Of a DNA stretch of 64,000 nucleotides, positions 1 to 8,661 are shown in pieces. A model generated the notes under the pieces. It had not been told where the DNA came from. It made no database searches and saw nothing but the letters and a program-made list of their open reading frames with translations. The translations under genes were made by a program, and so were the position numbers. The first letter of the stretch is position 1. Every line of letters starts with the position of its first letter. The stretch is from JAITWN01 sp034002745 (GTDB taxonomy: Bacteria; Pseudomonadota; Gammaproteobacteria; SZUA-140): NCBI GenBank assembly GCA_034002745.1, contig JAVEZY010000006.1, positions 54,546-118,545 of the forward strand, in the 5' to 3' direction.

Positions 1-2418
1 CCCGAGCAGTTCAAGGACATCGTCGTGCGCAGCAATCCGGACGGCTCGGCGCTGCGGCTCGGCGATGTGGCGCGCGTGGAGCTCGGCGCGGAGTCCTACA
101 ACGTCATCACACGGCAGAACGGTCGCCCAGCCAGCGGTATCGCGATCATGATGGCCACGGGCGCCAATGCGCTCGAGACCGCGGCAGCCGTCGAGGAAGC
201 TCTGGAGTCGATGCGAGCCGGATTCCCCACCGGCCTGACCTACGTCATTCCTTTCGAAACGACGCCCTTCGTGCGCACCGCGATCAAAAACGTGCTCACC
301 GTGCTCGCCGAAGCGATTCTGCTCGTCTTCCTGGTCATGTTCCTCTTCCTGCAGAACTTCCGCGCCACGCTGATCCCGACCATCGCGGTGCCGGTGGTAC
401 TGCTCGGCACCCTGGCGATCCTCAGCACGATGGGATATTCGATCAACATGCTGACCATGTTCGCCATGGTGCTCGCCATCGGACTGCTGGTCGATGATGC
501 CATCGTCGTGGTCGAGAACGTGGAACGCGTGATGAGCGAGGAAGGCCTGTCACCGCGTGAAGCGACGCGCAAATCCATGCGACAGATCACCGGAGCCCTG
601 GTCGCGATCGGCATGGTGCTGTCGGCGGTGTTCGTGCCGATGGCATTCATGAGCGGATCGACAGGCGTCATCTATCGCCAGTTCTCGGTCACCATCGTCT
701 CGGCGATGGCACTGTCGGTGCTGGTGGCGCTGATACTGACGCCGGCGCTGTGCGCAACCATGCTCAAGCCGCTCAACAAGGGCGAACATCACGGCGAGCG
801 CGGCTTCTTCCGCTGGTTCAACCGCACCTATGACGCCGGCAGCAGCAGATATCAGGGCGTGGTGCGCTACATGCTCGCCCGCATGGGCCGCTTCCTGACA
901 GTATTCATGCTGCTGTGCGGACTCACCGTGATCGGCTTCGTCAATCTGCCGAGCTCCTTCCTGCCGCCGGAGGATCAGGGCGTGCTGTTCTCCATGGTGC
1001 AGGCGCCGGTCGGCTCCACGCAGGAGCGGACCATGCAGTCCTTCGAGGAACTGGAACACCACTTCCTGGTCGAACAGGGAGAGCTGGTGGAATCGGTTTT
1101 CACCGTGCAGGGATTCAGCTTCGGCGGCTCGGGGCAGAACACCGGCATGGCGTTCATCAAACTGAAGGACTGGAGCGAACGCACCGAACCCGACACGTTC
1201 GCTTCCGCCGTGGCCGGACGCGCCATGGGGGCGCTCAGCCAGATCCGCGACGCCTTCGTGTTCGTGTTCGCGCCACCCCCCATGCCCGAGCTCGGCACTT
1301 CGGGTGGTTTCGTGTTCCACCTGAAGGATACCGGCAATTTCGGCCATGACGGCCTGATCGGCGCCCGCAACCAGCTCCTCGGCGCCGCGGCACAGAATCC
1401 GCTGCTTACCAATGTACGCCCGAACGGCCTCGAGGACACGCCACAGTTCCGGCTCCATGTGGACGTGGCCAAGGCAAGCGCGCTCGACCTGTCGATGGCC
1501 GACGTCAACAGCACGCTGCAGGCAGCCTGGGGCGGTCAGTACATCGACGACTTCATCGATCGTGGCCGCGTCAAGCGCGTCTATATCCAGGCAGATGCGC
1601 CGTATCGCATGGTGCCGGAGGACTTTGCGCGCTGGTCGGTGAGAAACAACGAGGGCCGCATGGTGCCGCTCTCCGCCTTCGTCAGCTCGAGCTGGGACTA
1701 TGGTTCGCCCCGCCTCGAACGCTACAACGGCATCTCCGCCGTGGAGATCAACGGCGAAGCCGCGCCCGGCGTCAGCTCGGGAGAAGCGATGGCGGAGATC
1801 GAGCGTCTGGTGGCTGAACTCCCGCAGGGCATCACCATGGAGTGGAGCGGCCTCTCCTATCAGGAGCGCCAGGCCGGCGCGCAGACGCCGTTGCTCTACG
1901 CTCTGTCGCTGCTGGTCGTGTTCCTCTGTCTGGCGGCGCTGTACGAGAGCTGGACCATTCCGACAGCAGTCATGCTGGCCGCCCCGCTCGGCATCCTCGG
2001 CATCGTGCTCGCGACCACCTTGCGCGGACTCGAGCGCGACGTCTACTTCCAGGTGGCGATGCTGACCACGGTCGGACTGACCAGCAAGAACGCAATCATG
2101 ATCATCGCCTTCGCGACCGACTACATGCAGCAGGGACGCGATGTGATCACGGCCACCATGCAGGCCATACGGGACCGCCTGCGGCCCATCCTGATGACTT
2201 CGATCGCATTCGGCATGGGCGTCCTGCCGCTCGCCATCGCATCGGGTGCAGGTTCCGGCGCGCAGCACTCCATCGGTACCGGCGTGCTCGGCGGCATGAT
2301 CTTCGGCGCGTTCCTCGGCCTGTTCTTCGTGCCTGTATTCTTTGTTGCCATCCAGCGCGTGTTCGGCCGGCGGCGGGCTGACCGCGCCGACGCCGCGGAG
2401 ACCGAGACGCAGGCGTGA
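1..2418 (+). CDS. RND multidrug efflux transporter, HAE1/AcrB type (5' partial)
   Basis: Inner-membrane proton/drug antiporter subunit of a tripartite efflux pump. The reading frame is open from base 1, so about 230-240 N-terminal residues of a usual 1030-1050 are outside the window and 805 are inside. The signature GLLVDDAIVVVENVERVM around 481-530 carries the two adjacent aspartates of the proton relay (Asp407/408 of AcrB). The stretch TTVGLTSKNAIMIIAFA near 2068-2115 holds the lysine that completes the relay (Lys940 in AcrB). Transmembrane blocks alternate with two large periplasmic loops as in AcrB. The adaptor (MFP) gene is probably just upstream, outside the window. The stop overlaps the start of a TetR regulator by four bases (GTGA), so the two are probably co-transcribed. 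Family assignment is secure; substrates cannot be told. Confidence 0.97.
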   Translation, partial: PEQFKDIVVRSNPDGSALRLGDVARVELGAESYNVITRQNGRPASGIAIMMATGANALETAAAVEEALESMRAGFPTGLTYVIPFETTPFVRTAIKNVLTVLAEAILLVFLVMFLFLQNFRATLIPTIAVPVVLLGTLAILSTMGYSINMLTMFAMVLAIGLLVDDAIVVVENVERVMSEEGLSPREATRKSMRQITGALVAIGMVLSAVFVPMAFMSGSTGVIYRQFSVTIVSAMALSVLVALILTPALCATMLKPLNKGEHHGERGFFRWFNRTYDAGSSRYQGVVRYMLARMGRFLTVFMLLCGLTVIGFVNLPSSFLPPEDQGVLFSMVQAPVGSTQERTMQSFEELEHHFLVEQGELVESVFTVQGFSFGGSGQNTGMAFIKLKDWSERTEPDTFASAVAGRAMGALSQIRDAFVFVFAPPPMPELGTSGGFVFHLKDTGNFGHDGLIGARNQLLGAAAQNPLLTNVRPNGLEDTPQFRLHVDVAKASALDLSMADVNSTLQAAWGGQYIDDFIDRGRVKRVYIQADAPYRMVPEDFARWSVRNNEGRMVPLSAFVSSSWDYGSPRLERYNGISAVEINGEAAPGVSSGEAMAEIERLVAELPQGITMEWSGLSYQERQAGAQTPLLYALSLLVVFLCLAALYESWTIPTAVMLAAPLGILGIVLATTLRGLERDVYFQVAMLTTVGLTSKNAIMIIAFATDYMQQGRDVITATMQAIRDRLRPILMTSIAFGMGVLPLAIASGAGSGAQHSIGTGVLGGMIFGAFLGLFFVPVFFVAIQRVFGRRRADRADAAETETQA

Positions 2419-3077
2419 TCGGGGAGGATCGCAACGTGGAGCCCTCCTCGCTGCGCCAGCAGGACCGCGCCGCGATGCAGCGCAACCGCATCCTCGGTGC
2501 GGCCCAGAGCTGCTTCATCGAATGCGGATTTCACGCCGCGAGCATGGCCGAGATCGCGGCCAGCGCCGGCATGAGCGCGGGATTGATCTACCGCTACTTC
2601 GAGAACAAGAACGCGATCATCCTCGCAATAATCGAACGACAGAACGAAGAGGTCCGGGCGGATATCGCCAGCCTGCGTTCCGCCTGCGATCTGGTGTCGC
2701 GTATCGTCGATCTCTTCGAGAGCTGGAAACGCCATGATCCCCGAGCCATGAATCCGGTCCTGTTCCTGGAGATGGCTGCCGAATCGAGTCGTGATGCGCA
2801 GATCGCGCGCGCTCTCGATGAGGCGCAGCGCGTACGCGGCGGGGACTTCGAAGCATGGATCCGGCAAGCCGCCGCACAGGCAGGCTGGGACTTCTGTGAT
2901 GAGGAGGTGCGCACCCGCGCCTTCGCGCTGCAATGCTTCATCGAAGGACTCACCGTACGCGCGGTGCGCGAGCCCGATGTCGACGAGGAGGTGCTCATCC
3001 AGAGCCTGAAGCTGTTCCTGCCGCATATCCTGCCCTTTCCGGCGAACCGAATTCCACATAGAAAAGTGAAAAGTTGA
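2415..3077 (+). CDS. TetR/AcrR family transcriptional regulator
   Basis: DNA-binding repressor of 220 residues. The N-terminal TetR helix-turn-helix is visible: ILGAAQSCFIECGFHAASMA, then EIAASAGMSAGLIYRYFENK, the typical recognition helix ending in YRYFxxK. The C-terminal ligand-binding domain is divergent and rich in charged residues. The start is GTG and overlaps the stop of the RND pump (GTGA), so it is translationally coupled and most likely controls that pump. The last residues (HRKVKS) are encoded by an A-rich stretch of GTGAAAAG repeats that continues into the intergenic region, so the C-terminus may have been extended by repeat DNA. Confidence 0.93.
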   Translation: MIGEDRNVEPSSLRQQDRAAMQRNRILGAAQSCFIECGFHAASMAEIAASAGMSAGLIYRYFENKNAIILAIIERQNEEVRADIASLRSACDLVSRIVDLFESWKRHDPRAMNPVLFLEMAAESSRDAQIARALDEAQRVRGGDFEAWIRQAAAQAGWDFCDEEVRTRAFALQCFIEGLTVRAVREPDVDEEVLIQSLKLFLPHILPFPANRIPHRKVKS

Positions 3078-3171
3078 AAGGAGAAAGTGAAAAGAGCGAA
3101 GATGAGGGATGGTCGCATACATGACCTCCTTTTCTTTCACTTCAAACTCTTTGCCGAGGACGGGAAATCCG

Positions 3172-4005
3172 ATGAGACCGAACCGAAGCCCGGTGACCGC
3201 GTGCGTCGCACTGCTGCTCTCCCTTGCCGTGTCAGTATCGGCAGCGGCCGCGCCGGATAACGAACACAAGCTGCGGACGATCATCGAAGGCGAGCACCGC
3301 AGCGAGGCCGATCGCGCCCGTGACGTCCATCGCCACCCGGTGGAAACGCTGCTGTGGATGGGGATTCGCGATGATATGACGGTGGTCGAGGTGACGCCGG
3401 GCGCGGGCTGGTACACCGACATTCTCGCGCCTTTCCTGCGCGACCATGGCCAGTACTACGCCGCGGGATTCGACCCGGATTCCAGCGTCGGCTTCTTCCG
3501 CAACGCCGCGCTGAGGTTCCGGCAGAAGGTCGAAGCCGATCCGGCGCTTTACGGCGACGTGAAGATCACCGTGCTCGCGCCACCCGCCCACACCCGGATC
3601 GCGCCACCGGAGTCGGCTGACATGGTGCTCACCTTCCGCAACGTGCACAACTGGATGGCGGCCGGGACCACCGAGGCGATTTTCGACGCCGTGTACCAGG
3701 CGCTGAAACCGGGAGGAATCCTGGGAATAGTGGAACATCGCGGCGATCCCGAGCGCCCCCAGGATCCGAAGGCGCGATTCGGTTACGTGAATGAGGAGTA
3801 CGTGATCGCGCGGGCCGAAGCGGCTGGTTTCGAGTTCGTCGATCGTTCGGATATCAACGCCAATCCACGCGACACGAAAGATCATCCGGAGGGTGTATGG
3901 ACCCTGCCACCCACGCTGCGGCTCGGCGATGATGACCGCGAGCGCTATCTTGCCATCGGCGAGAGCGACCGCATGACGCTCAAATTCGTCAAGCCGCTGC
4001 GCTGA
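3172..4005 (+). CDS. exported SAM-dependent methyltransferase-like protein (COG4798 type)
   Basis: Class I methyltransferase fold in a protein with an apparent signal peptide. From the ATG at 3172 (GAGGA about 11 bases upstream) the N-terminus is MRPNRSPVTACVALLLSLAV followed by SVSAAAAPDN, a standard Sec signal with an AxA cleavage site. The methyltransferase core follows: motif I-like VVEVTPGAGWYTDILAP, then a post-motif region MVLTFRNVHNW and ALKPGGILGIVEHR. An in-frame upstream ATG at 3109 would destroy the signal peptide and has no ribosome site. Length 277 aa. The family is widespread in proteobacteria; its substrate is unknown to me, and how a periplasmic enzyme would obtain SAM is unclear. 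Confidence 0.85.
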   Translation: MRPNRSPVTACVALLLSLAVSVSAAAAPDNEHKLRTIIEGEHRSEADRARDVHRHPVETLLWMGIRDDMTVVEVTPGAGWYTDILAPFLRDHGQYYAAGFDPDSSVGFFRNAALRFRQKVEADPALYGDVKITVLAPPAHTRIAPPESADMVLTFRNVHNWMAAGTTEAIFDAVYQALKPGGILGIVEHRGDPERPQDPKARFGYVNEEYVIARAEAAGFEFVDRSDINANPRDTKDHPEGVWTLPPTLRLGDDDRERYLAIGESDRMTLKFVKPLR

Positions 4006-4009
4006 GGAA

Positions 4010-4038
4010 GGCGGCGCGGCGTCCGGCGCCGCGCCGCC
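4010..4038. terminator. GC-rich hairpin between convergent genes
   Basis: A perfect 12-bp stem (GGCGGCGCGGCG / CGCCGCGCCGCC) with a 5-base loop fills the 39-bp gap between the methyltransferase gene (+) and the Hsp20 gene (-). There is no strong T-tract on either side, so it may act as a weak bidirectional terminator or mRNA 3'-end stabiliser. Confidence 0.5.
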
Positions 4039-4044
4039 CTGCAA

Positions 4045-4539
4045 TCATTCGATGGCGATGGAGCGCCGCTGCCGCGTCTCGGTTTTCGGCAGCACCAGCT
4101 CGAGCATTCCATCCTTGAACGTCGCACGGGCCTTTTCGCTATCCACGGTGGCAGGAAGCGGAATCGTCCGCGCAAACTCGCCACGCATCAACTCGGAACG
4201 GAAATAATTCTCCCGCTCCTCCTTGCTCTCCTGTCGTGTCGAGCCGCGTATCGACACCATGTCCTCCGTCACATCCACCTGCAGATCCTTACGCTCGACC
4301 CCTGGCAGCGCGGCCCGCACCTTGATCTCCTTGTCGCCGTCGATCACGTCGACCTGGGGCAGCTTGCCGAACGGCCGTTCCAGCGCAACGGGAAAGTCGC
4401 GGAACATGCCTGGCCAGCCACGCCCCCCCATGAACCGGTCCATCATCCGATCCATCACCTCCCACAGATCGCCATCGGAGATGCGGTGTCCAAGCTGTTG
4501 TCCGCCTTTGGAAACCTCGATGTCACTGCTTTTCGCCAT
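4045..4539 (-). CDS. Hsp20/alpha-crystallin family small heat-shock protein
   Basis: ATP-independent holdase chaperone, 164 aa. The alpha-crystallin domain spans about residues 60-155: LPQVDVIDGDKEIKVRAALP, GVERKDLQVDV, then FARTIPLPATVDSEKARATF and the conserved G-L-type element as DGMLELVLPK. The ATG at 4537-4539 is preceded by GGAGG seven bases upstream. A longer in-frame ORF exists but lacks a ribosome site, so the shorter start is preferred. No obvious heat-shock promoter was identified. It stands alone between convergent and co-directional neighbours. Confidence 0.93.
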   Translation of the reverse strand: MAKSSDIEVSKGGQQLGHRISDGDLWEVMDRMMDRFMGGRGWPGMFRDFPVALERPFGKLPQVDVIDGDKEIKVRAALPGVERKDLQVDVTEDMVSIRGSTRQESKEERENYFRSELMRGEFARTIPLPATVDSEKARATFKDGMLELVLPKTETRQRRSIAIE

Positions 4540-4695
4540 GTCATCCTCCACACCGCTGTCAGAGACTGATTCTGCCTGCGCGCGGAAGCCGCGTCGGATC
4601 ACCGCGGCGGCATCATCGGTACCATAACAAGCACCAAATACGGAGACAATCAGGGCGCATCCCACCTCCTCCGGCCGCGAACCGCGGCAATGGGC

Positions 4696-7023
4696 CTAGC
4701 GCGCGCCCAGTATCAGCCTGGCGCGCGCACCGTCGCCCTCGCCGCCGATCTTGCCGCCGCGCACGAAAATGCGATCGGCGGGTCCTCCGGCATCGATGAG
4801 CGCCGCCATCACCGCGCGCCCGCGGGCGAAGGCCAGCGCGAGCAGTTCATCGTCGCTTACCGCTTGCGCCGCAAGCAGGCGCGCCTGCAACTCGTCCTGC
4901 AGACGGCGATCCAGCTCAGCCTCTCCGGCCTCGCCTCCCTCCGCCCCCTGGCTCCCCGGCGCTGCCTCGTCGGGAGCATCCGCTGAAGCCTGCTCGAGCG
5001 CCGCCCCCAGTTCGCTCCTGAGCGCGTCCGCGGCGCCGTCGCCGAACTGCGCATCATATGCGGTGCGCAACACTTCTTCGGCAGGAGTGCCGGCTGCGGC
5101 CACGGCAGCCAGCGCATCGGCGAGTCGGACCTGACGCAGCACCTCGCTGTCCTGCTCTCGCTCGGTCCAACCCTGAATCTCCAGGATGAGCAATGGACGT
5201 TCGGACAGCGCTGCGACCAGTGGCAGGATCTTTTCCCGCTCCTCCGCCGCCAGATCGGCGCTTCCGGCGGCAAACTGCGCATACTCCATATCCGGACCAC
5301 CGCCGAAGACGCTGGCGATGAACGAGAACGGCGCGGTCACGATCTTGGTGAGCGTATTCAACAGCACCTGCCCGATCAGATGGCCGAAGCGGAAGCCCGG
5401 CGCATCGATGTCGCCCTCGACCGGCAGGCTGATGTCGATGCGCCCATGGCGATCGCGCAGCAGCGACAACGCGAACTTGACCGGCAGTGAGGTGGCATCC
5501 TCGCTTTCCACCCGGTCACCGAGCTCGAACTGATCGAACAGAGCGCGATTCTGGCCCTCGAGGCGACTGCCGGCCAGGGTATAGCGCAGGTCCAGAAACA
5601 GCTTTCCCTGCGCGATCTCGTAGCCGGCGAATCGTCCCGCGTACGGCGAGAACTCCGTCATCTCGACGTTGCTGAACGCGACGTCCGCCTCCAGATCATG
5701 CGCTTCGGCGAACGGTACCGCGTGACCATCGATATCGGCGCCGCCATGGTCGCCGACGCGGCCGGTGAGCTTCGCCTCGACCCGGGCACCGGGCACCGAG
5801 GAAATGCCGGTGATCTCGCCCGCCAGGCTCTGGATATGCATCGACACCGCTGGTCTGATCTGCCGGTCGTTGAACAACAGCCTGGAGTCCGAGATGGCGA
5901 CACGGCCCACGCTGAACGGGAATACATCCATCGCATCAGCGTCGGCGCCGATGCCGTCCTCGGCGCTGTCCTGCGCGGCTCCGGCTCCGTCTTCTTCATC
6001 GGCGGTCTCTCCGTCCTCCTGGCCGGCATTCAGCAGCAGACCGACGTTGGTGGTGCCGTCGGCGTGGATGCGGAAAACGGAATCGAAGCCGTCGATTTCA
6101 ACCTCGGCGACGGCCAGCCGGTCAGGCGCCAGATCGAATTCGATGCCACGCAGCGCGAGCTCGCGCCAGGCGAGCACGGGATCATCCCGGTCCGCGACTT
6201 CGATCGCCAGCGCCGCAATCGACGCGTCTCCGCGCAGAGCGATCAGCGGCGTCTGCGCGCCCTGCATCGCCCGCAGCCTGAACCCCAGCGCGCCGTCCGC
6301 GATCTCGGCGGCGAGGGTATCCGGGACATAGGACTGCGCAATGGCAAGGGGAATGTCTTCGGCGTGCAGGTCGAGATCGAACGCGAGCGGAGTAACCGCC
6401 ACGTCGCCCATGACCGTCAGCGAGCCGCGCTCGCCCAGCGCGATGCGCAGGGCGACGAGCTCCGAGGGTTCCCCCGGTCGCGTCGAGAAATCGTGCAGAC
6501 GCAGCGCCAGCGGCCCGAAGCTGCGATCGAACCCGCGCGCCAGATCGCTGAAGCGCACGGTTCCGCCATCCAGCACGAACTCGTCGACGACGATGGCGAC
6601 ACCCTCGCCTTCATCCGCCGGCTCATCCTCTTGCGGTGCTTCGCCCCGGGCGAAGGCTTCGACCAGATTGAGGGCGCCATCTGCCTGCAGTTCGGCATGA
6701 ACGAAAGGACCGCTCAAAGCGATCGATTGGAACACCAGCGCGCGTTCCCACAGCGAACGCCAGCCCATATTCACCGAAAGCGCATCCCAGGACAGCAGCC
6801 GGTCACCGCCGGCATCATCCAGCCTCACTCCCTCGGCCCGCACATGCAGCGTGTAGGGATTGAAACGCAGCTTGTCGATGGCCAGCGCGAGTTCATGATT
6901 CTCGCGCAGATAGTCGATCGCCTGCGAGCGCACCAGCGCCGGCACGGCCAGGAAGCCGATCAGGGTATAGAGCAACAGCAGCGCGGCGATGGCGATCGCG
7001 GGAGTCTTGGTCCTGTTCAGCAT
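4696..7023 (-). CDS. DUF748 (AsmA-like) envelope protein
   Basis: Large membrane-anchored periplasmic protein of 775 aa. One N-terminal transmembrane anchor (AIAIAALLLLYTLIGFLAVP) is followed by a long beta-rich region with the DUF748 pattern (LAIDKLRFNPYTLHVRAEGV; FPFSVGRVAISDSRLLFNDR). An acidic low-complexity linker (about residues 340-370) is rich in Glu, Asp and Ala. The C-terminal part contains an OmpA-like segment (PLVAALSERPLLILEIQGWT) and a GEGDGARARLIL ending. Proteins of this superfamily are thought to be relatives of the AsmA/Tam bridge-like lipid-transport proteins; that role is an inference here. The ATG at 7023 is chosen because it directly precedes the anchor. Confidence 0.88.
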   Translation of the reverse strand: MLNRTKTPAIAIAALLLLYTLIGFLAVPALVRSQAIDYLRENHELALAIDKLRFNPYTLHVRAEGVRLDDAGGDRLLSWDALSVNMGWRSLWERALVFQSIALSGPFVHAELQADGALNLVEAFARGEAPQEDEPADEGEGVAIVVDEFVLDGGTVRFSDLARGFDRSFGPLALRLHDFSTRPGEPSELVALRIALGERGSLTVMGDVAVTPLAFDLDLHAEDIPLAIAQSYVPDTLAAEIADGALGFRLRAMQGAQTPLIALRGDASIAALAIEVADRDDPVLAWRELALRGIEFDLAPDRLAVAEVEIDGFDSVFRIHADGTTNVGLLLNAGQEDGETADEEDGAGAAQDSAEDGIGADADAMDVFPFSVGRVAISDSRLLFNDRQIRPAVSMHIQSLAGEITGISSVPGARVEAKLTGRVGDHGGADIDGHAVPFAEAHDLEADVAFSNVEMTEFSPYAGRFAGYEIAQGKLFLDLRYTLAGSRLEGQNRALFDQFELGDRVESEDATSLPVKFALSLLRDRHGRIDISLPVEGDIDAPGFRFGHLIGQVLLNTLTKIVTAPFSFIASVFGGGPDMEYAQFAAGSADLAAEEREKILPLVAALSERPLLILEIQGWTEREQDSEVLRQVRLADALAAVAAAGTPAEEVLRTAYDAQFGDGAADALRSELGAALEQASADAPDEAAPGSQGAEGGEAGEAELDRRLQDELQARLLAAQAVSDDELLALAFARGRAVMAALIDAGGPADRIFVRGGKIGGEGDGARARLILGAR

Positions 7024-7110
7024 ATGTGCGGTTCGTCTCCGGTGAATTATCGCGAAAGGTGATGCACGATCAGGGATACCCGGCATCTATCGGCCGTTTC
7101 CGGGCGGCAT

Positions 7111-7443
7111 TCAATGTCCCGCTGTACGCGAGAATAGGTGCATCACCGCGACTCCGGCAATGATCAAAGACATTCCGGCGATCGCTGGGAGGTCCAGCGC
7201 CTGGCCGTGCACCAGCCAGCCGATCAGCGCGATCAGCACGATGCCTAGCCCGGCCCAGACTGCGTAGGCGATGCCGAGAGGAATGAAGTGCAGCGACAGA
7301 GCAAGGAAATAGAAGGCAATGGCATATCCCAGCACCACCACCAGCGACGGCACCAGCCGGGTGAACCCATCACTCGATTTCAGGGCAGACGTTGCGGCGA
7401 CCTCGGCGATGATGGCCGCTGAAAGATAAATCCAAGGTTTCAT
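7111..7443 (-). CDS. emrE: SMR family multidrug exporter, EmrE-like
   Basis: Four-helix inner-membrane proton-coupled exporter of quaternary cations, 110 aa like E. coli EmrE. Glu14 in the first helix (MKPWIYLSAAIIAEV) is the shared proton/substrate site. The GxG dimer region and Trp63 (GIAYAVWAGLGIVL) are kept, and the C-terminal LDLPAIAGMSLIIAGVAVM matches EmrE closely. It is clearly of the Qac rather than the Gdx subtype, unlike the second SMR gene at 29724. No guanidine riboswitch is seen upstream. Monocistronic. Confidence 0.95.
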   Translation of the reverse strand: MKPWIYLSAAIIAEVAATSALKSSDGFTRLVPSLVVVLGYAIAFYFLALSLHFIPLGIAYAVWAGLGIVLIALIGWLVHGQALDLPAIAGMSLIIAGVAVMHLFSRTAGH

Positions 7444-7537
7444 GGCTGGCGTGGCATGCCCGCTGACCGCAGGGGACTATGAAGATAGCACAGCGGCCGG
7501 GGGGGTCAACGACCCGGATCCGGGCGCGTGAGGAGCG

Positions 7538-8659
7538 TCACCAGATTCGGGATCGGTCTATATCCGAAAGCCTCCTGCAACCCGCCAGCACCATGGCTAC
7601 CTCGAGTTCCGCGCGGAGAATGTGCAGCGCATGCGCCACGCCGGCGGCGCCGGCAACCGCGAGCGCGGCCACGCAGGGACGCCCGACCATCACCGCCGTG
7701 GCACCGAGTGCGAGCGCCTTGAAGACATCGGTTCCTCGCCGCACTCCTCCATCGAGCAGCACGGGCACGCGTCCGGCAACGGCTTCGGCAATGGCAGGCA
7801 AGGCGTCGATGGTCGCGGGCAAGGTGTCCAGCGTGCGCCCCCCATGGTTGGAAACGGCGATCCCGGCAACGCCCGCAGCAATGGCGTGCTCCGCGTCCTC
7901 GGGCGCCAGGACTCCCTTGAGGATAACCGGCAGACGCGTGGATGCCAGCAGCGACTCGACATCCGCCCAGCGCGGCGCCGCCGCCGGCAACGGACCGGCG
8001 AAGATCGGGCTCTCCCCCGCACGGGAGATGACGGCGGGCTCGGGCGGCGCATCCTTCAGATTCGCGGCCACTTCCCACTCCGGCATGGCGAAGCCGAGGC
8101 GCTGTTCACGATTGCGCATGCCGGCGACCGGTGCATCGACGGTGAGTACCAGCGCCCGGTACCCGGCATTCTCGGCACGCGCGACCAGATCGCGGGTGAT
8201 GCCGCGATCCGGATGCACGTAGAGCTGGAACCACAGCGGCGCCACTGCCCGCTTCGCGATGTCCTCCAGGGAGATGCTGGCCTGCGTACTGACCACCATG
8301 GTGGCGCCGACCGCCGCAGCGCCCAGCGCCATCGCCAGTTCCCCCTGGGGATGAACCAGACGCTGATGCGCGATCGGCGCCAGCAGAACGGGGTAATCCA
8401 GTTGCTGCCCTAACAGCGTCAGGCGGGTATCCCCGCCTTCGAGTCCGCAAAGCACGCGCGGCTTCAGGCGCAGCCGCCGGAAGGCAGCGCAATTCTCTTC
8501 CAGCGTATGTTCGTCTGCAGCGCCGCCGAAGAGCCAGGCGGCAACGCGAGGATCGAGTTGGCGCCGCGCGAGACGTTCGTAATCGGCAAGCGCCACCACA
8601 TCGGGCGGGATATGCGGCAACGGTCCGCGCCCCCGCAAGCCCTCGGCGACATCATTCAT
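7538..8659 (-). CDS. FMN-dependent alpha-hydroxy-acid oxidase/dehydrogenase
   Basis: TIM-barrel flavoenzyme of the lactate/glycolate oxidase family, 373 aa, oxidising an L-2-hydroxy acid to a 2-keto acid with FMN. The active-site motif SNHGGRTLDTLPAT places the catalytic base at His272; FMN-phosphate residues lie in VLLDGGVRRGTDVFKALALG and MVGRP. FQLYVHPDRG and VLTVDAP are family-typical. No membrane-insertion loop of the LldD type is obvious, favouring a soluble oxidase. It starts two bases after the stop of the PiuC-type dioxygenase gene and is therefore probably in the same Fur-controlled transcript. Substrate is not determinable. Confidence 0.9.
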   Translation of the reverse strand: MNDVAEGLRGRGPLPHIPPDVVALADYERLARRQLDPRVAAWLFGGAADEHTLEENCAAFRRLRLKPRVLCGLEGGDTRLTLLGQQLDYPVLLAPIAHQRLVHPQGELAMALGAAAVGATMVVSTQASISLEDIAKRAVAPLWFQLYVHPDRGITRDLVARAENAGYRALVLTVDAPVAGMRNREQRLGFAMPEWEVAANLKDAPPEPAVISRAGESPIFAGPLPAAAPRWADVESLLASTRLPVILKGVLAPEDAEHAIAAGVAGIAVSNHGGRTLDTLPATIDALPAIAEAVAGRVPVLLDGGVRRGTDVFKALALGATAVMVGRPCVAALAVAGAAGVAHALHILRAELEVAMVLAGCRRLSDIDRSRIW

Positions 8660-8661
8660 GA

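Noticed and set aside
550..2268. 572-codon minus-strand frame opposite the RND gene
   Set aside because: Antisense shadow; His/Gln/Arg-rich, not protein-like.
5698..7062. 454-codon plus-strand frame opposite the DUF748 gene
   Set aside because: Antisense; the minus frame has a clear anchor and family pattern.
7444..7537. Guanidine riboswitch before the EmrE-like gene
   Set aside because: A GGGTCAACGACCC palindrome exists, but not with ACGR loops on the gene's strand and not in a pair.
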